This document shows positions 51,985-59,644 of a DNA stretch of 64,000 nucleotides, piece by piece. Source of the DNA: Variovorax sp. PCZ-1 (GTDB lineage: Bacteria; Pseudomonadota; Gammaproteobacteria; Burkholderiales; Burkholderiaceae_C); NCBI RefSeq assembly GCF_018413605.1, contig NZ_JAHCDN010000004.1:186001-250000 (forward strand). The letters are read 5' to 3'. Under the pieces are notes generated by a model. It was not told where the DNA came from. It made no database searches and worked only from the letters and a program-made list of their open reading frames with translations. The first letter of the stretch is position 1. Every line of letters starts with the position of its first letter. The translations under genes and the position numbers were made by a program.

Positions 51985-52374
51985 TCAGCCTAGCGATGAT
52001 GTGAAGAGTTTGGATGTCAGCCAAAAACCAAGCGTGGTAGCTATCAGGCAAAGCAAAACACTTGCGCTGATGTAAATGACGGCATGCCCATAAGCCTGGG
52101 AACGCATGAGCATCACTGCTTCCAAAGAGAAGGCTGAGAATGTTGTGAAGCCGCCCAACAAACCTGTCACCAGCAGCACATATCGGTGATCAGATCGGGC
52201 TAACAAAGCAGCGAACACGCCGATCAACAATGCGCCTAAAACATTGACGCTCAGAGTACCAAACCAAAAAAGACTGGGGCTGACATGGCGACTGATCACA
52301 CCCGTCATCATCCAACGAAAAACACCCCCTGCACCTGCTCCCATGAACACAAGTAAGTAGTTGATCCAAGTCAT
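51985..52374 (-). CDS. crcB: Fluoride exporter CrcB/Fluc
   Basis: 129 residues, four transmembrane helices. GAGGVFRWMM (N-terminal Fluc block), LSVNVLGALLIGVFAAL with the pore Asn, and GLLGGFTTFSAFSLEAVMLM with the conserved GGFTTFSTF motif (here TTFSAF). It forms a dual-topology dimer exporting F-. The fluoride riboswitch often found upstream is not seen in the 55-bp gap to the next gene. Confidence 0.95.
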   Translation of the reverse strand: MTWINYLLVFMGAGAGGVFRWMMTGVISRHVSPSLFWFGTLSVNVLGALLIGVFAALLARSDHRYVLLVTGLLGGFTTFSAFSLEAVMLMRSQAYGHAVIYISASVLLCLIATTLGFWLTSKLFTSSLG

Positions 52375-52429
52375 ACTTCAGCTTATCAACCGGATGGCAA
52401 AGTCCGCATCGAGTGCAAAGCGAAAGCGC

Positions 52430-52762
52430 TCAGGCCTTTTTCTTTGCTGCGGGTTTTTTGGCAGGTGCTGCGCTCTTGGCCAGTAGATCGTCGAGGTTTT
52501 TTTCAATCTCGGATTCGATCTTGCCTTTGAATGCGCCGAGCAAGAAGCCGAGTTTGGCGTGCAGATCAAAGCCAGTGGCGGTGACTTTGAGCGTGCCGTC
52601 CACGCCGCTGCGGGTGAACTGCACAACATCCCCCGTCTTGCCTTCTTCGTATGTGCATTCCATATCGAGCTTTTTCTCGCAGTCTTCAGCCCATTTGTAG
52701 GCGATCTTGCGTGCGGCGGCAAGGCCGAGGGTATGTTCACGGGAAATTTTGATGTCTGGCAT
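52430..52762 (-). CDS. Polyhydroxyalkanoic acid system family protein
   Basis: 110 residues of the PHA_gran_rgn family (PF09650), found near PHA genes. Typical: MPDIKISREHTLGLAAARKIAYKWAEDCEKKL, then VDGTLKVTATGFDLHAKLGFLLGAFKGKIESEIEKNLDDLL. The last 14 residues (AAPAKKPAAKKKA) form a short basic tail similar to those of the phasin, alcohol dehydrogenase and reductase. Probably granule-associated; exact role unknown. Confidence 0.87.
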   Translation of the reverse strand: MPDIKISREHTLGLAAARKIAYKWAEDCEKKLDMECTYEEGKTGDVVQFTRSGVDGTLKVTATGFDLHAKLGFLLGAFKGKIESEIEKNLDDLLAKSAAPAKKPAAKKKA

Positions 52763-52785
52763 GGCTGTCTCCTAGTGTTGTGGGC

Positions 52786-53892
52786 TTATTGTGTCATGGC
52801 CAAGAGAGCTTTGCGGCGCTCATCTTTGGGCAGCGGCGTGATGGATTGGATGGCTTGGTAAAACTCTTTCCAGTTTTTGCCCTTCTTCTCAAACACGGCC
52901 TCAAACTGCGGCACGAGTTCGTCGTAGGCAGCCTGTGCGCCTAAGCTTGCGTTGTTGGCGTTCGCAATGAAACGGTCATAGCCGGCAAATCCACTCCAGC
53001 TGGTTTTCAGCTGCGCGTATTCATCACGCAATTGCTGCATCACTTGTAGTTTTTGATTTGCTATTGATTCAGTAGCACTCTGCGCAGATTCCTTGCCGGC
53101 GATAGCCGTATTTTGCTTATAAACCTGCGCCAAGCGTTCGCGCGTGCGTAGCGTCAACGTACGGAATTCTCGGCGCTTGCTGTCAAATGCCTCGTACTCC
53201 TTGCGCGCGGCTTCTGAGCCGTTTTGCGCAAGCCACTGCTGGCCACCCAAACGCTCCACAGCGGTAGCAAAGGATTCGTTGAACATCGTGTCATCCTTCA
53301 CATACAGCACCTGATGCGCGAGCTCATGAAAGATCATGCGAGCCAGCTCGCCTTCGGGATAACCGATAAAAGTGGAGAGCAGCGGATCGCCGCCAGCCCA
53401 GTTCATATAGCCGAGCGTGGAATAAGCAGGCACGCCGTACACATTCACTTCAAAGCCTTCGGCCTTCACGCGCTCGGCCTCAAGCTTCGCATCCGCTTCG
53501 TTGTAATAGCCGCGATAGCCCACGCAACCCACCGCAGCGAAGCACCAGGTTTTAAGCTGCAATGAGAACAAAGGCGCGGCCACCACATTCCACACCACAG
53601 CATTGCGCTTCAAATCAGCGTAGCGGCGGTAGCTGGCATTGCTTGGCAGAGCCAGCTCTCGCGAGGCAAATTCACGTATCCGTTGAGACAGCGCCAGGCG
53701 GCGCTTGATTGCATCCGGTGTTTGCGCATCATCGAGCCACTCTTGTACTGGCTTGGCCGCATTCATCACTGCCAAATGGCCTTGGGTGTTTTGCCAGTAG
53801 TAACCGAGATTGCTACAACCTGTGACGCAAATCACTATGAAAATCATAGCTGCTAGCGCAATAGATATGCCGGCGAACGGCTTCTTTTTCAT
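52786..53892 (-). CDS. Lipoprotein aminopeptidase (PF10023-like) with two repeat inserts
   Basis: 368 residues from ATG 53892. Lipobox V-T-G-C at about Cys24. The zinc motif MIFHELAHQVLYV (HExxH) near residue 185, followed by FNESFATAVERLGGQQWL, the third ligand Glu. TLGYMNWAGGDPLLSTF is the family block before it. Two dispersed repeats lie in this gene: one encodes residues 1 to about 20, including the start Met and most of the signal peptide (PFAGISIALAAMIFIV), and one encodes residues 257-278 (IAGKESAQSATESIANQ) inside a helical part. Periplasmic or outer membrane; substrate unknown. Confidence 0.84.
   Translation of the reverse strand: MKKKPFAGISIALAAMIFIVICVTGCSNLGYYWQNTQGHLAVMNAAKPVQEWLDDAQTPDAIKRRLALSQRIREFASRELALPSNASYRRYADLKRNAVVWNVVAAPLFSLQLKTWCFAAVGCVGYRGYYNEADAKLEAERVKAEGFEVNVYGVPAYSTLGYMNWAGGDPLLSTFIGYPEGELARMIFHELAHQVLYVKDDTMFNESFATAVERLGGQQWLAQNGSEAARKEYEAFDSKRREFRTLTLRTRERLAQVYKQNTAIAGKESAQSATESIANQKLQVMQQLRDEYAQLKTSWSGFAGYDRFIANANNASLGAQAAYDELVPQFEAVFEKKGKNWKEFYQAIQSITPLPKDERRKALLAMTQ
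53057..53122 (+). repeat. Dispersed repeat, copy 15 (in aminopeptidase, internal)
   Basis: Forward orientation: TTGCTATTGATTCAGTAGC then TGCGCAGATTCCTTGCCGGC. Read on the gene strand as IAGKESAQSATESIAN. Confidence 0.92.
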
Positions 53893-53898
53893 AAAAAA
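53833..53898 (+). repeat. Dispersed repeat, copy 16 (start and signal peptide of aminopeptidase)
   Basis: Forward orientation: CACTATGAAAATCATAGC, then AGCGCAATAGATATGCCGGC and tail GAACGGCTTC-TTTTTCAT; the CAT is the gene's start codon on the other strand. Confidence 0.9.
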
Positions 53899-53905
53899 CC
53901 AGGCC

Positions 53906-55969
53906 CTAGGCAGTATCTTTCGCCACATCTGCACTCACCTGAACCGCACAGTCATAAAACACGGGGCCACGCCCCATGTCTGTCAAAAGCTGACTCGTCA
54001 ATTCGTTCACGTTCTTGCCGTCCAAGCCCATCTTTCGCCACCAAATGCCCAAACCATGAACCACGCCTGGCCGGGCGCGTTGGCTGATCTGCGCTTTGCA
54101 GCGGTATGTGCCACGGTCATTGAAGATCTTCACAATGCTGCCGTCTGCAATGCCGCGCTGCTGTGCATCATGCGCAGAGATTTCCAGCAGCGGCTCGCCT
54201 TCCATATCGCGAAGGCTTTTGACGTTGACGAAAGTGGAGTTGAGAAAATTACGCGCAGGCGGCGAGATCATGGCGAGTGGATAGCGGGCATCGCTGCTGG
54301 CCACTTCGTAATTCGGCAGATGATCGGGCAGACCATATTGCTTGCTCTCAAATTCACACTTGCCAGAGACCGTAGGAAAACCACCGTTGGCAAACGGGGC
54401 GTCAGGCACATTCAAAGGCGCGAAGCCATCTTTCAAGAGCACACCAAAATCCACAGCCCCCTCGAACGCCATGCGGCACAGCTGCTCATCACTGTCTGCA
54501 AAACAAGGCTCGGCAAATCCCATCAGCGCAGCCAGCTCGCGAAAGATTTGCGTGTTCGGCTTGGCTTCGCCAACCGGCCCGATTGCAGGCTGATTGAGCA
54601 TCACGTCCGTATGGCCATACGCCAAATGCACATCCCAATGCTCCAGCTGCGTGGTGGCGGGCAAGATGTAATCAGCGTAATCGGCGGTATCGGTTTGAAA
54701 ATGCTCCAGCACGACGGTGAACACATCTTCTCGCGCGAATCCTTTCACCACTTTGCCGCTCTCGGGCGCAACCGCCACGGGGTTACTGTTGTACACGATC
54801 ACCGCTTGAATTTTGCTGCCGAATTCTGGCGAGGCTTCGCGAAGCAGATCGTCGCCAATCGTGCTCATATTGATCGTGCGCGGTGTTTTGCCAGCCAGCA
54901 AATCAGGGCGATACAAGGCAGCACGATTCACAGGAAACATGCCCGACGAGGAGAGCAGCAGCCCGCCCGCGCGATGCCGCCACGCCCCCACGAGCGCTGG
55001 CAGGCAAGCCACCGCACGCGCCGCATTGCCCCCACCGCGCACGCGCTGCATGCCGTAATTCAGCCGAATCGCCACGGGCTCGCCGCGCTTAGCCGCTTGG
55101 CCATACTCGCGTGAAATTTGAATGATTTGTGCCGCTGGAACGCCACACACCTGCGCAGCGCGCTCTGGATTCCATAGCAAGGCACGCTCTTTCAGTGCTG
55201 GCCAGCCCTGTGTGTGCTGCGCGATGTAATCGTCATCCAGCCCATCATTTCTGATCAGCTCATGCATGATCGCGAGTGCCAGCGCTGCATCTGTTCCGGG
55301 CAGCAGCTGAACATGCTCATGGCATTTCTCTGCCGTCTCGCTGCGGCGAGGATCAATGCACCAAATCTTCGCGCCGAGGCGTTTGGCCTCTTGCACATAG
55401 CGCCAAAAATGCAAATTGCTCGTGATGGAATTGCTGCCCCAAATGATGATGAGCTTGCTCTCAGCAAAAAACTCCACCTTCATGCCCACTTTGCCGCCCA
55501 AGGTGTGAACAAGCCCTTCGGTGCCAGCAGAGGCGCAGATCGTGCGATCCAAGAAAGACGCACCAAGCTTGTGAAAAAACCGAGCCGCCATCCCCTCGCT
55601 TTGCGCCAAGCCCATGGTACCGGCATAGCTGTAAGGCAGGATGGCTTGGCTATCCACAGCAGCAATGGCTTTGAGACGCTGTGCAATATCGCTCAAAGCC
55701 TCATCCCAAGACACGCGCTCAAACTGCCCAGCGCCTTTCGCACCCACGCGCTTCATCGGATAGAGCAAACGCTCGGGATGGTAGGTGCGCTCTGTGTATT
55801 TATTCACCTTCGCGCACAGCGTGCCATGCGTATGCGCATGCGCAGGGTTGCCGCGCACCCTCACCGCAACGCCATCCTGAACCTCGGTAAGCAAGGCGCA
55901 GGTATCTGGGCAATCGTGAGGGCATGCGCCTCGAACATGCGTAGGCAAAGTTACTACAGAAGTTGACAT
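53906..55969 (-). CDS. Molybdopterin-dependent oxidoreductase (DMSO reductase superfamily)
   Basis: 687 residues. An N-terminal 4Fe-4S motif CPHDCPDTCALL...CAKV (Cys near residues 16, 20, 24 and 51) precedes the Mo-bis-MGD domains: DEALSDIAQRLKAIAAV, GSNSITSNLHFWRYVQEAKRLGAKIWCIDPRRSETAEKC and the C-terminal dinucleotide-binding domain (SGKCEFESKQYGL...PPARNFLNSTFVNV). No Tat signal, so cytoplasmic. No partner subunit or NarJ-like chaperone is next to it. Electron donor and substrate unknown. Confidence 0.9.
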   Translation of the reverse strand: MSTSVVTLPTHVRGACPHDCPDTCALLTEVQDGVAVRVRGNPAHAHTHGTLCAKVNKYTERTYHPERLLYPMKRVGAKGAGQFERVSWDEALSDIAQRLKAIAAVDSQAILPYSYAGTMGLAQSEGMAARFFHKLGASFLDRTICASAGTEGLVHTLGGKVGMKVEFFAESKLIIIWGSNSITSNLHFWRYVQEAKRLGAKIWCIDPRRSETAEKCHEHVQLLPGTDAALALAIMHELIRNDGLDDDYIAQHTQGWPALKERALLWNPERAAQVCGVPAAQIIQISREYGQAAKRGEPVAIRLNYGMQRVRGGGNAARAVACLPALVGAWRHRAGGLLLSSSGMFPVNRAALYRPDLLAGKTPRTINMSTIGDDLLREASPEFGSKIQAVIVYNSNPVAVAPESGKVVKGFAREDVFTVVLEHFQTDTADYADYILPATTQLEHWDVHLAYGHTDVMLNQPAIGPVGEAKPNTQIFRELAALMGFAEPCFADSDEQLCRMAFEGAVDFGVLLKDGFAPLNVPDAPFANGGFPTVSGKCEFESKQYGLPDHLPNYEVASSDARYPLAMISPPARNFLNSTFVNVKSLRDMEGEPLLEISAHDAQQRGIADGSIVKIFNDRGTYRCKAQISQRARPGVVHGLGIWWRKMGLDGKNVNELTSQLLTDMGRGPVFYDCAVQVSADVAKDTA

Positions 55970-56038
55970 CTTGATTCGGGGGAAAACATGGGGGAGAAAC
56001 AGCGCTTTATTCCGTCATGATACGCGCTGCTTTATAAG

Positions 56039-57163
56039 ATGCCCAATCCCATGAACCACACAACCCGCCGACTTTGTTTATCACTCTCTGTATTGATCTG
56101 TACCAGCTTAGCTGTGCATGCGCAAACAGCCAGTGGCGTGAGCAAAACTGCGATCTCTCTGGGACAAACAACTGCCCTCACTGGTGCTTCTTCAGCTTTG
56201 GCGCTGCCCTTTCATCAAGGCGCCAAACTGTATTTTGATCGCATCAATGCAGCGGGCGGTATCAATGGCCGCAGCATCAATTTCACAGCACTGGATGACG
56301 GTGGCAATCCAGCTACCGCGCGCGCTAATGCACAAAAACTGGTGCAAGGCGGTGTGCTGGCACTCTTTGGTACTTATGGCTCGGCGCAAACCACAGCTGC
56401 CTATGAAGCTTTGAAGGCAAGCGATGTCATCTTGTTTGCTCCAATGGCTGCAGCTGACGAGCTGCAAGGCGCGAATTTCCCCAATCTCTACACCATGCGC
56501 CCTGGCTACAGCGAGGAAGCTCTGGCCATGGTGCGCCACAGCCAAACCTTGGGCGCACGCAAAATCTCAGTGGCTCATGGGCGCGATGTGGAATCACTCA
56601 GCGCCTTGGATGCCAGCAAGCGCACGATGCAAGCGCTAGGGGATTTCTTGGGCGAAGGCACACTGGATAACCTGGACAAACTGCTCAGCTCTCGCCCCGA
56701 TGCCGTGCTGGTGGTGGGCACGCCGCAAGAAGCTGGCAAAGCGATACGCGAACTACGCAGCAAAGGCTTTCGTGGCGCAATTTATGGCTTCTCCAACACC
56801 GGAGAAAGCTTGCTCGCCGAGCAGCTTGGCGGCGCGGGTGCGGGCGTGGTGCTCGCCCGAGTTACGCCACGTTCAGACAATGCCAAAAGCGTGGTCGTGC
56901 GCGAGTTGCTCGAAGATGCACAAGCCGCCAAGCTGGGCAAACCCAATGTCTATATGCTGGAAGGCTATATCGCTGCTCGCGCGCTGGCCGATGGCATCCG
57001 CAAAGCTGGCAAAGAGCCTACGCCTGCCAAGCTGCGCAAGGCCATTGAAAACATCAATGAATGGGATATGGGCGGCTTTCGTGTGAACTTCGGCGGCGGC
57101 CGTAATGGCTCAAAAATCGTGGAGCTGAGTCTGATTGATTCTCAGGGCAAGGTGCGGGAATAG
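56039..57163 (+). CDS. Orphan ABC transporter substrate-binding protein (Leu/Ile/Val-type)
   Basis: 374 residues, signal peptide (RRLCLSLSVLICTSLAVHAQ), then a type I periplasmic-binding fold: ISLGQTTALTGASSALALPFHQGAKLYFDRINAAGGINGR, LVQGGVLALFGTYGSAQTTAAYEALKASDVILFAPM. No permease or ATPase genes nearby. ATG 56039 or ATG 56051 could be used; neither has a strong ribosome binding site. Ligand unknown; branched-chain amino acids, amides or aromatic compounds are possible. Confidence 0.85.
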   Translation: MPNPMNHTTRRLCLSLSVLICTSLAVHAQTASGVSKTAISLGQTTALTGASSALALPFHQGAKLYFDRINAAGGINGRSINFTALDDGGNPATARANAQKLVQGGVLALFGTYGSAQTTAAYEALKASDVILFAPMAAADELQGANFPNLYTMRPGYSEEALAMVRHSQTLGARKISVAHGRDVESLSALDASKRTMQALGDFLGEGTLDNLDKLLSSRPDAVLVVGTPQEAGKAIRELRSKGFRGAIYGFSNTGESLLAEQLGGAGAGVVLARVTPRSDNAKSVVVRELLEDAQAAKLGKPNVYMLEGYIAARALADGIRKAGKEPTPAKLRKAIENINEWDMGGFRVNFGGGRNGSKIVELSLIDSQGKVRE

Positions 57164-58333
57164 CTAGCCTTTGATTCGCTGCGGCTTGGCTAAACCTTGC
57201 AAGAAAGCCTCGCAGCGCGCCAGCTGCTCCAAGCTCACATACTCATCTGGCTGATGCGCCTGCTGGATCGAGCCGGGGCCGCACACCACCGTGTCAATCC
57301 CTGCTTGCTTGAACAAACCAGCCTCTGTGCCAAAAGCCACCAGGGTAGATTTCGCCTCACCGCTGAGCTGTTTGGCCAATTGCGTGACAGCGTTCGCATC
57401 AGAGCCCAAGAAACTGGGTATCGCGCAGATTTCTTCAAATGTGAAACCCGCATCAGATGCTATATTTTTCATAGCATTTTGCGCAGTATCTGCGCCGGCT
57501 AGAACCCTTTTTTGCATCAAATTCACATCTGCAGTGGGTAAATCTCTGAATTCGTAATGAAACCACGCATCGCGCGGCACGACGTTATCTGCAATACCGC
57601 CTTGGAATTGCCCGACGCTTGCGGTGGAAAAAGGCACATCAAAGCCTTCATACCGAGGCTCGTGTTCACGCCACTCATCGGCCATACCGCGAATCAGGCT
57701 CACCAGCTTTGCAGCTTCCTCAATCGCGTTCACCGAATGCGGCGTGAGCGAAGAATGCGCCTCCTTGCCGCGCACGCAGCAGCGCCAGCGATACACGCCC
57801 TTGTGTGCAATCGCAGGAACCATATTGGTCGGCTCGCCCACAATGCAGGCCAGCGGCGTGATGCCTGCGTCTTTCATATCCGCAATCAGCTCTTTCACAC
57901 CAAAGCAGCCCACCTCTTCGTCATAGGAGAGCGCATAGTGAATCGCATAAGGCAAATCCGCTTCCTGATAACGCTTGGCCTGCACCAGCGCGCAAGCGAT
58001 GAAGCTTTTCATATCGGCCGAGCCACGGCCATAGAGCTTGCCGTCTTTCACTTCCGCACCCAACGGATCAAGCGTCCAATCCTGCCCATCCCAAGGCACG
58101 GTGTCGGTGTGGCCGCTCAAGATCAGACCAGCGGGTTTACCTGCGCCCACAGTCGCAAAAAGATTGGCTTTCGTCTTCTCTGCGTTGAAGGTGAGGCGCA
58201 CATCCACACCGAAACTACGCAAATGATCAGCCGCCAATTCGATCAGCGGCAAATTGCTGTTGCGGCTCACCGTATTGATGCGGATGAGCTGCTGGGATAG
58301 GGACAGGCTTTGGGAAGAAAGGGCTTCAGGCAT
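57164..58333 (-). CDS. argE: Acetylornithine deacetylase (ArgE-type) with repeat insert
   Basis: 389 residues from ATG 58333. M20 zinc deacetylase of arginine synthesis: LILSGHTDTVPWDGQDW (zinc His and Asp), LYGRGSADMKSFIACAL, ALSYDEEVGCFGVKEL (catalytic Glu), GEPTNM, and GPGSIQQAHQPDEYVSLEQL (final His). Residues about 271-292 derive from the dispersed repeat (VLAGADTAQNAMKNIAS) in the dimerisation domain. Overlapping upstream frames to 58435 are rejected. Converges with the binding-protein gene with no gap. ArgE versus other M20 deacetylases is supported by the GPGS...AHQPDE end. Confidence 0.88.
   Translation of the reverse strand: MPEALSSQSLSLSQQLIRINTVSRNSNLPLIELAADHLRSFGVDVRLTFNAEKTKANLFATVGAGKPAGLILSGHTDTVPWDGQDWTLDPLGAEVKDGKLYGRGSADMKSFIACALVQAKRYQEADLPYAIHYALSYDEEVGCFGVKELIADMKDAGITPLACIVGEPTNMVPAIAHKGVYRWRCCVRGKEAHSSLTPHSVNAIEEAAKLVSLIRGMADEWREHEPRYEGFDVPFSTASVGQFQGGIADNVVPRDAWFHYEFRDLPTADVNLMQKRVLAGADTAQNAMKNIASDAGFTFEEICAIPSFLGSDANAVTQLAKQLSGEAKSTLVAFGTEAGLFKQAGIDTVVCGPGSIQQAHQPDEYVSLEQLARCEAFLQGLAKPQRIKG
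57456..57520 (+). repeat. Dispersed repeat, copy 17 (in frame in argE)
   Basis: Forward orientation: ATGCTATATTTTTCATAGC, then TGCGCAGTATCTGCGCCGGC and CTAGAACCCTTTTTT. Confidence 0.9.
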
Positions 58334-58394
58334 TCCCTCATTCTCTCCGATACAAAAAGATTTAAACTGTTTGCTCGTTAGAAAGCTGTACACC

Positions 58395-59582
58395 ATGAAA
58401 GTCATTGATTCCATCGTCACCCAAGCCGCCAGCATCGCCGCCGTGCGCCGCGATATTCATGCACATCCTGAGCTATGTTTTCAAGAAGTGCGCACTGCGG
58501 ATGTGGTTGCCAAGCAGCTGGAGAGCTGGGGCATTCCGATCCATCGCGGGCTGGGCACGACCGGCGTGGTGGGCATTGTCAAAGCAGGCACATCGAGCCG
58601 CGCCATTGGCCTGCGCGCCGATATGGATGCGCTGCCCATGCAGGAATTCAACACCTTCTCGCATGCGAGTAAGCATGCGGGCAAGATGCATGCCTGCGGG
58701 CATGATGGCCACACCGCTATGCTGCTCGCCGCTGCGCAGCATTTCGCCAAGCATCGCAATTTCGATGGCACGGTGTATTTGATTTTCCAGCCGGCAGAAG
58801 AAGGCGGCGGTGGCGCGCGGGAGATGATCAAGGAAGGCTTGTTTGAAAAATTCCCAGTCGAAGCTGTATTCGGCATGCACAACTGGCCAGGCCCGCAGGT
58901 GGGGCAATTTGCGGTGAGCCCTGGGCCGGTGATGGCGTCCTCCAATGAATTCAAGATTGTGTTTCACGGCAAAGGGGGGCATGCGGCGCTGCCACACAAT
59001 TCTGTTGATCCGATCGTGATTGCTACGCAGGCGGTGCAAGCTTTCCAGAGCATCATCAGCCGCAATAAGAAGCCGGTGGAAGCGGGCGTGATCAGCGTGA
59101 CAATGATTCATGCAGGTGAAGCCACCAATGTGATCCCCGACTCTTGCGAGCTACAAGGCACAGTGCGCACCTTCACCACCGAGCTGATTGATCTGATCGA
59201 GAAGCGGATGAAAGAAATTTCTGAAGGCTTGGCCAAGGCTTTCGGCGGCACGGTAGATTTCGAATTCGTGCGCAACTATCCACCCACTGTCAACAGCGAA
59301 AAAGAAGCGCTCTTCTGCGCTGGCGTGATGGCCGAAATCGTAGGCAAAGAGAATGTGACCGCGCAAGAGCCCACCATGGGCTCAGAAGATTTCGCCTACA
59401 TGCTGCAAGCCAAGCCCGGCACGTATTGCTTCATCGCCAATGGGGATGGCAGCCACCGAGAAATGGGGCATGGCGGCGGCCCTTGCATGCTGCACAACCC
59501 GAGCTACGACTTCAACGACGATTTGATTCCTCTGGGGGCGACGTATTGGGTCCGCTTGGCGGAGAAGTGGCTGGCGGCTTGA
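58395..59582 (+). CDS. M20 amidohydrolase (hippurate hydrolase-like)
   Basis: 395 residues from ATG 58395; upstream in-frame codons overlap argE. M20D family: VRRDIHAHPELCFQEVRTADVVAKQL, AIGLRADMDALPMQE, KMHACGHDGHTAMLL (zinc Cys/His), LIFQPAEEGGGGAREM (catalytic Glu), GMHNWPG and TMGSEDFAYML. Hydrolyses N-acyl amino acids such as hippurate or indole-acetyl conjugates. Divergent from argE. No signal peptide; cytoplasmic. Confidence 0.93.
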   Translation: MKVIDSIVTQAASIAAVRRDIHAHPELCFQEVRTADVVAKQLESWGIPIHRGLGTTGVVGIVKAGTSSRAIGLRADMDALPMQEFNTFSHASKHAGKMHACGHDGHTAMLLAAAQHFAKHRNFDGTVYLIFQPAEEGGGGAREMIKEGLFEKFPVEAVFGMHNWPGPQVGQFAVSPGPVMASSNEFKIVFHGKGGHAALPHNSVDPIVIATQAVQAFQSIISRNKKPVEAGVISVTMIHAGEATNVIPDSCELQGTVRTFTTELIDLIEKRMKEISEGLAKAFGGTVDFEFVRNYPPTVNSEKEALFCAGVMAEIVGKENVTAQEPTMGSEDFAYMLQAKPGTYCFIANGDGSHREMGHGGGPCMLHNPSYDFNDDLIPLGATYWVRLAEKWLAA

Positions 59583-59644
59583 GTTTTGCATCTACGCGGT
59601 GGGCTGAGCGTTTGGCGCATGAGCCCACACCGAGAGAGCCGAAG

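Noticed and set aside
51960-52430. Fluoride riboswitch for crcB
   Set aside because: The 55-bp upstream gap is too short and has none of the conserved elements.
55214-55966. 250-codon plus-strand frame opposite the molybdopterin oxidoreductase
   Set aside because: Antisense shadow without motifs; the minus-strand gene has clear Fe-S and molybdopterin signatures.
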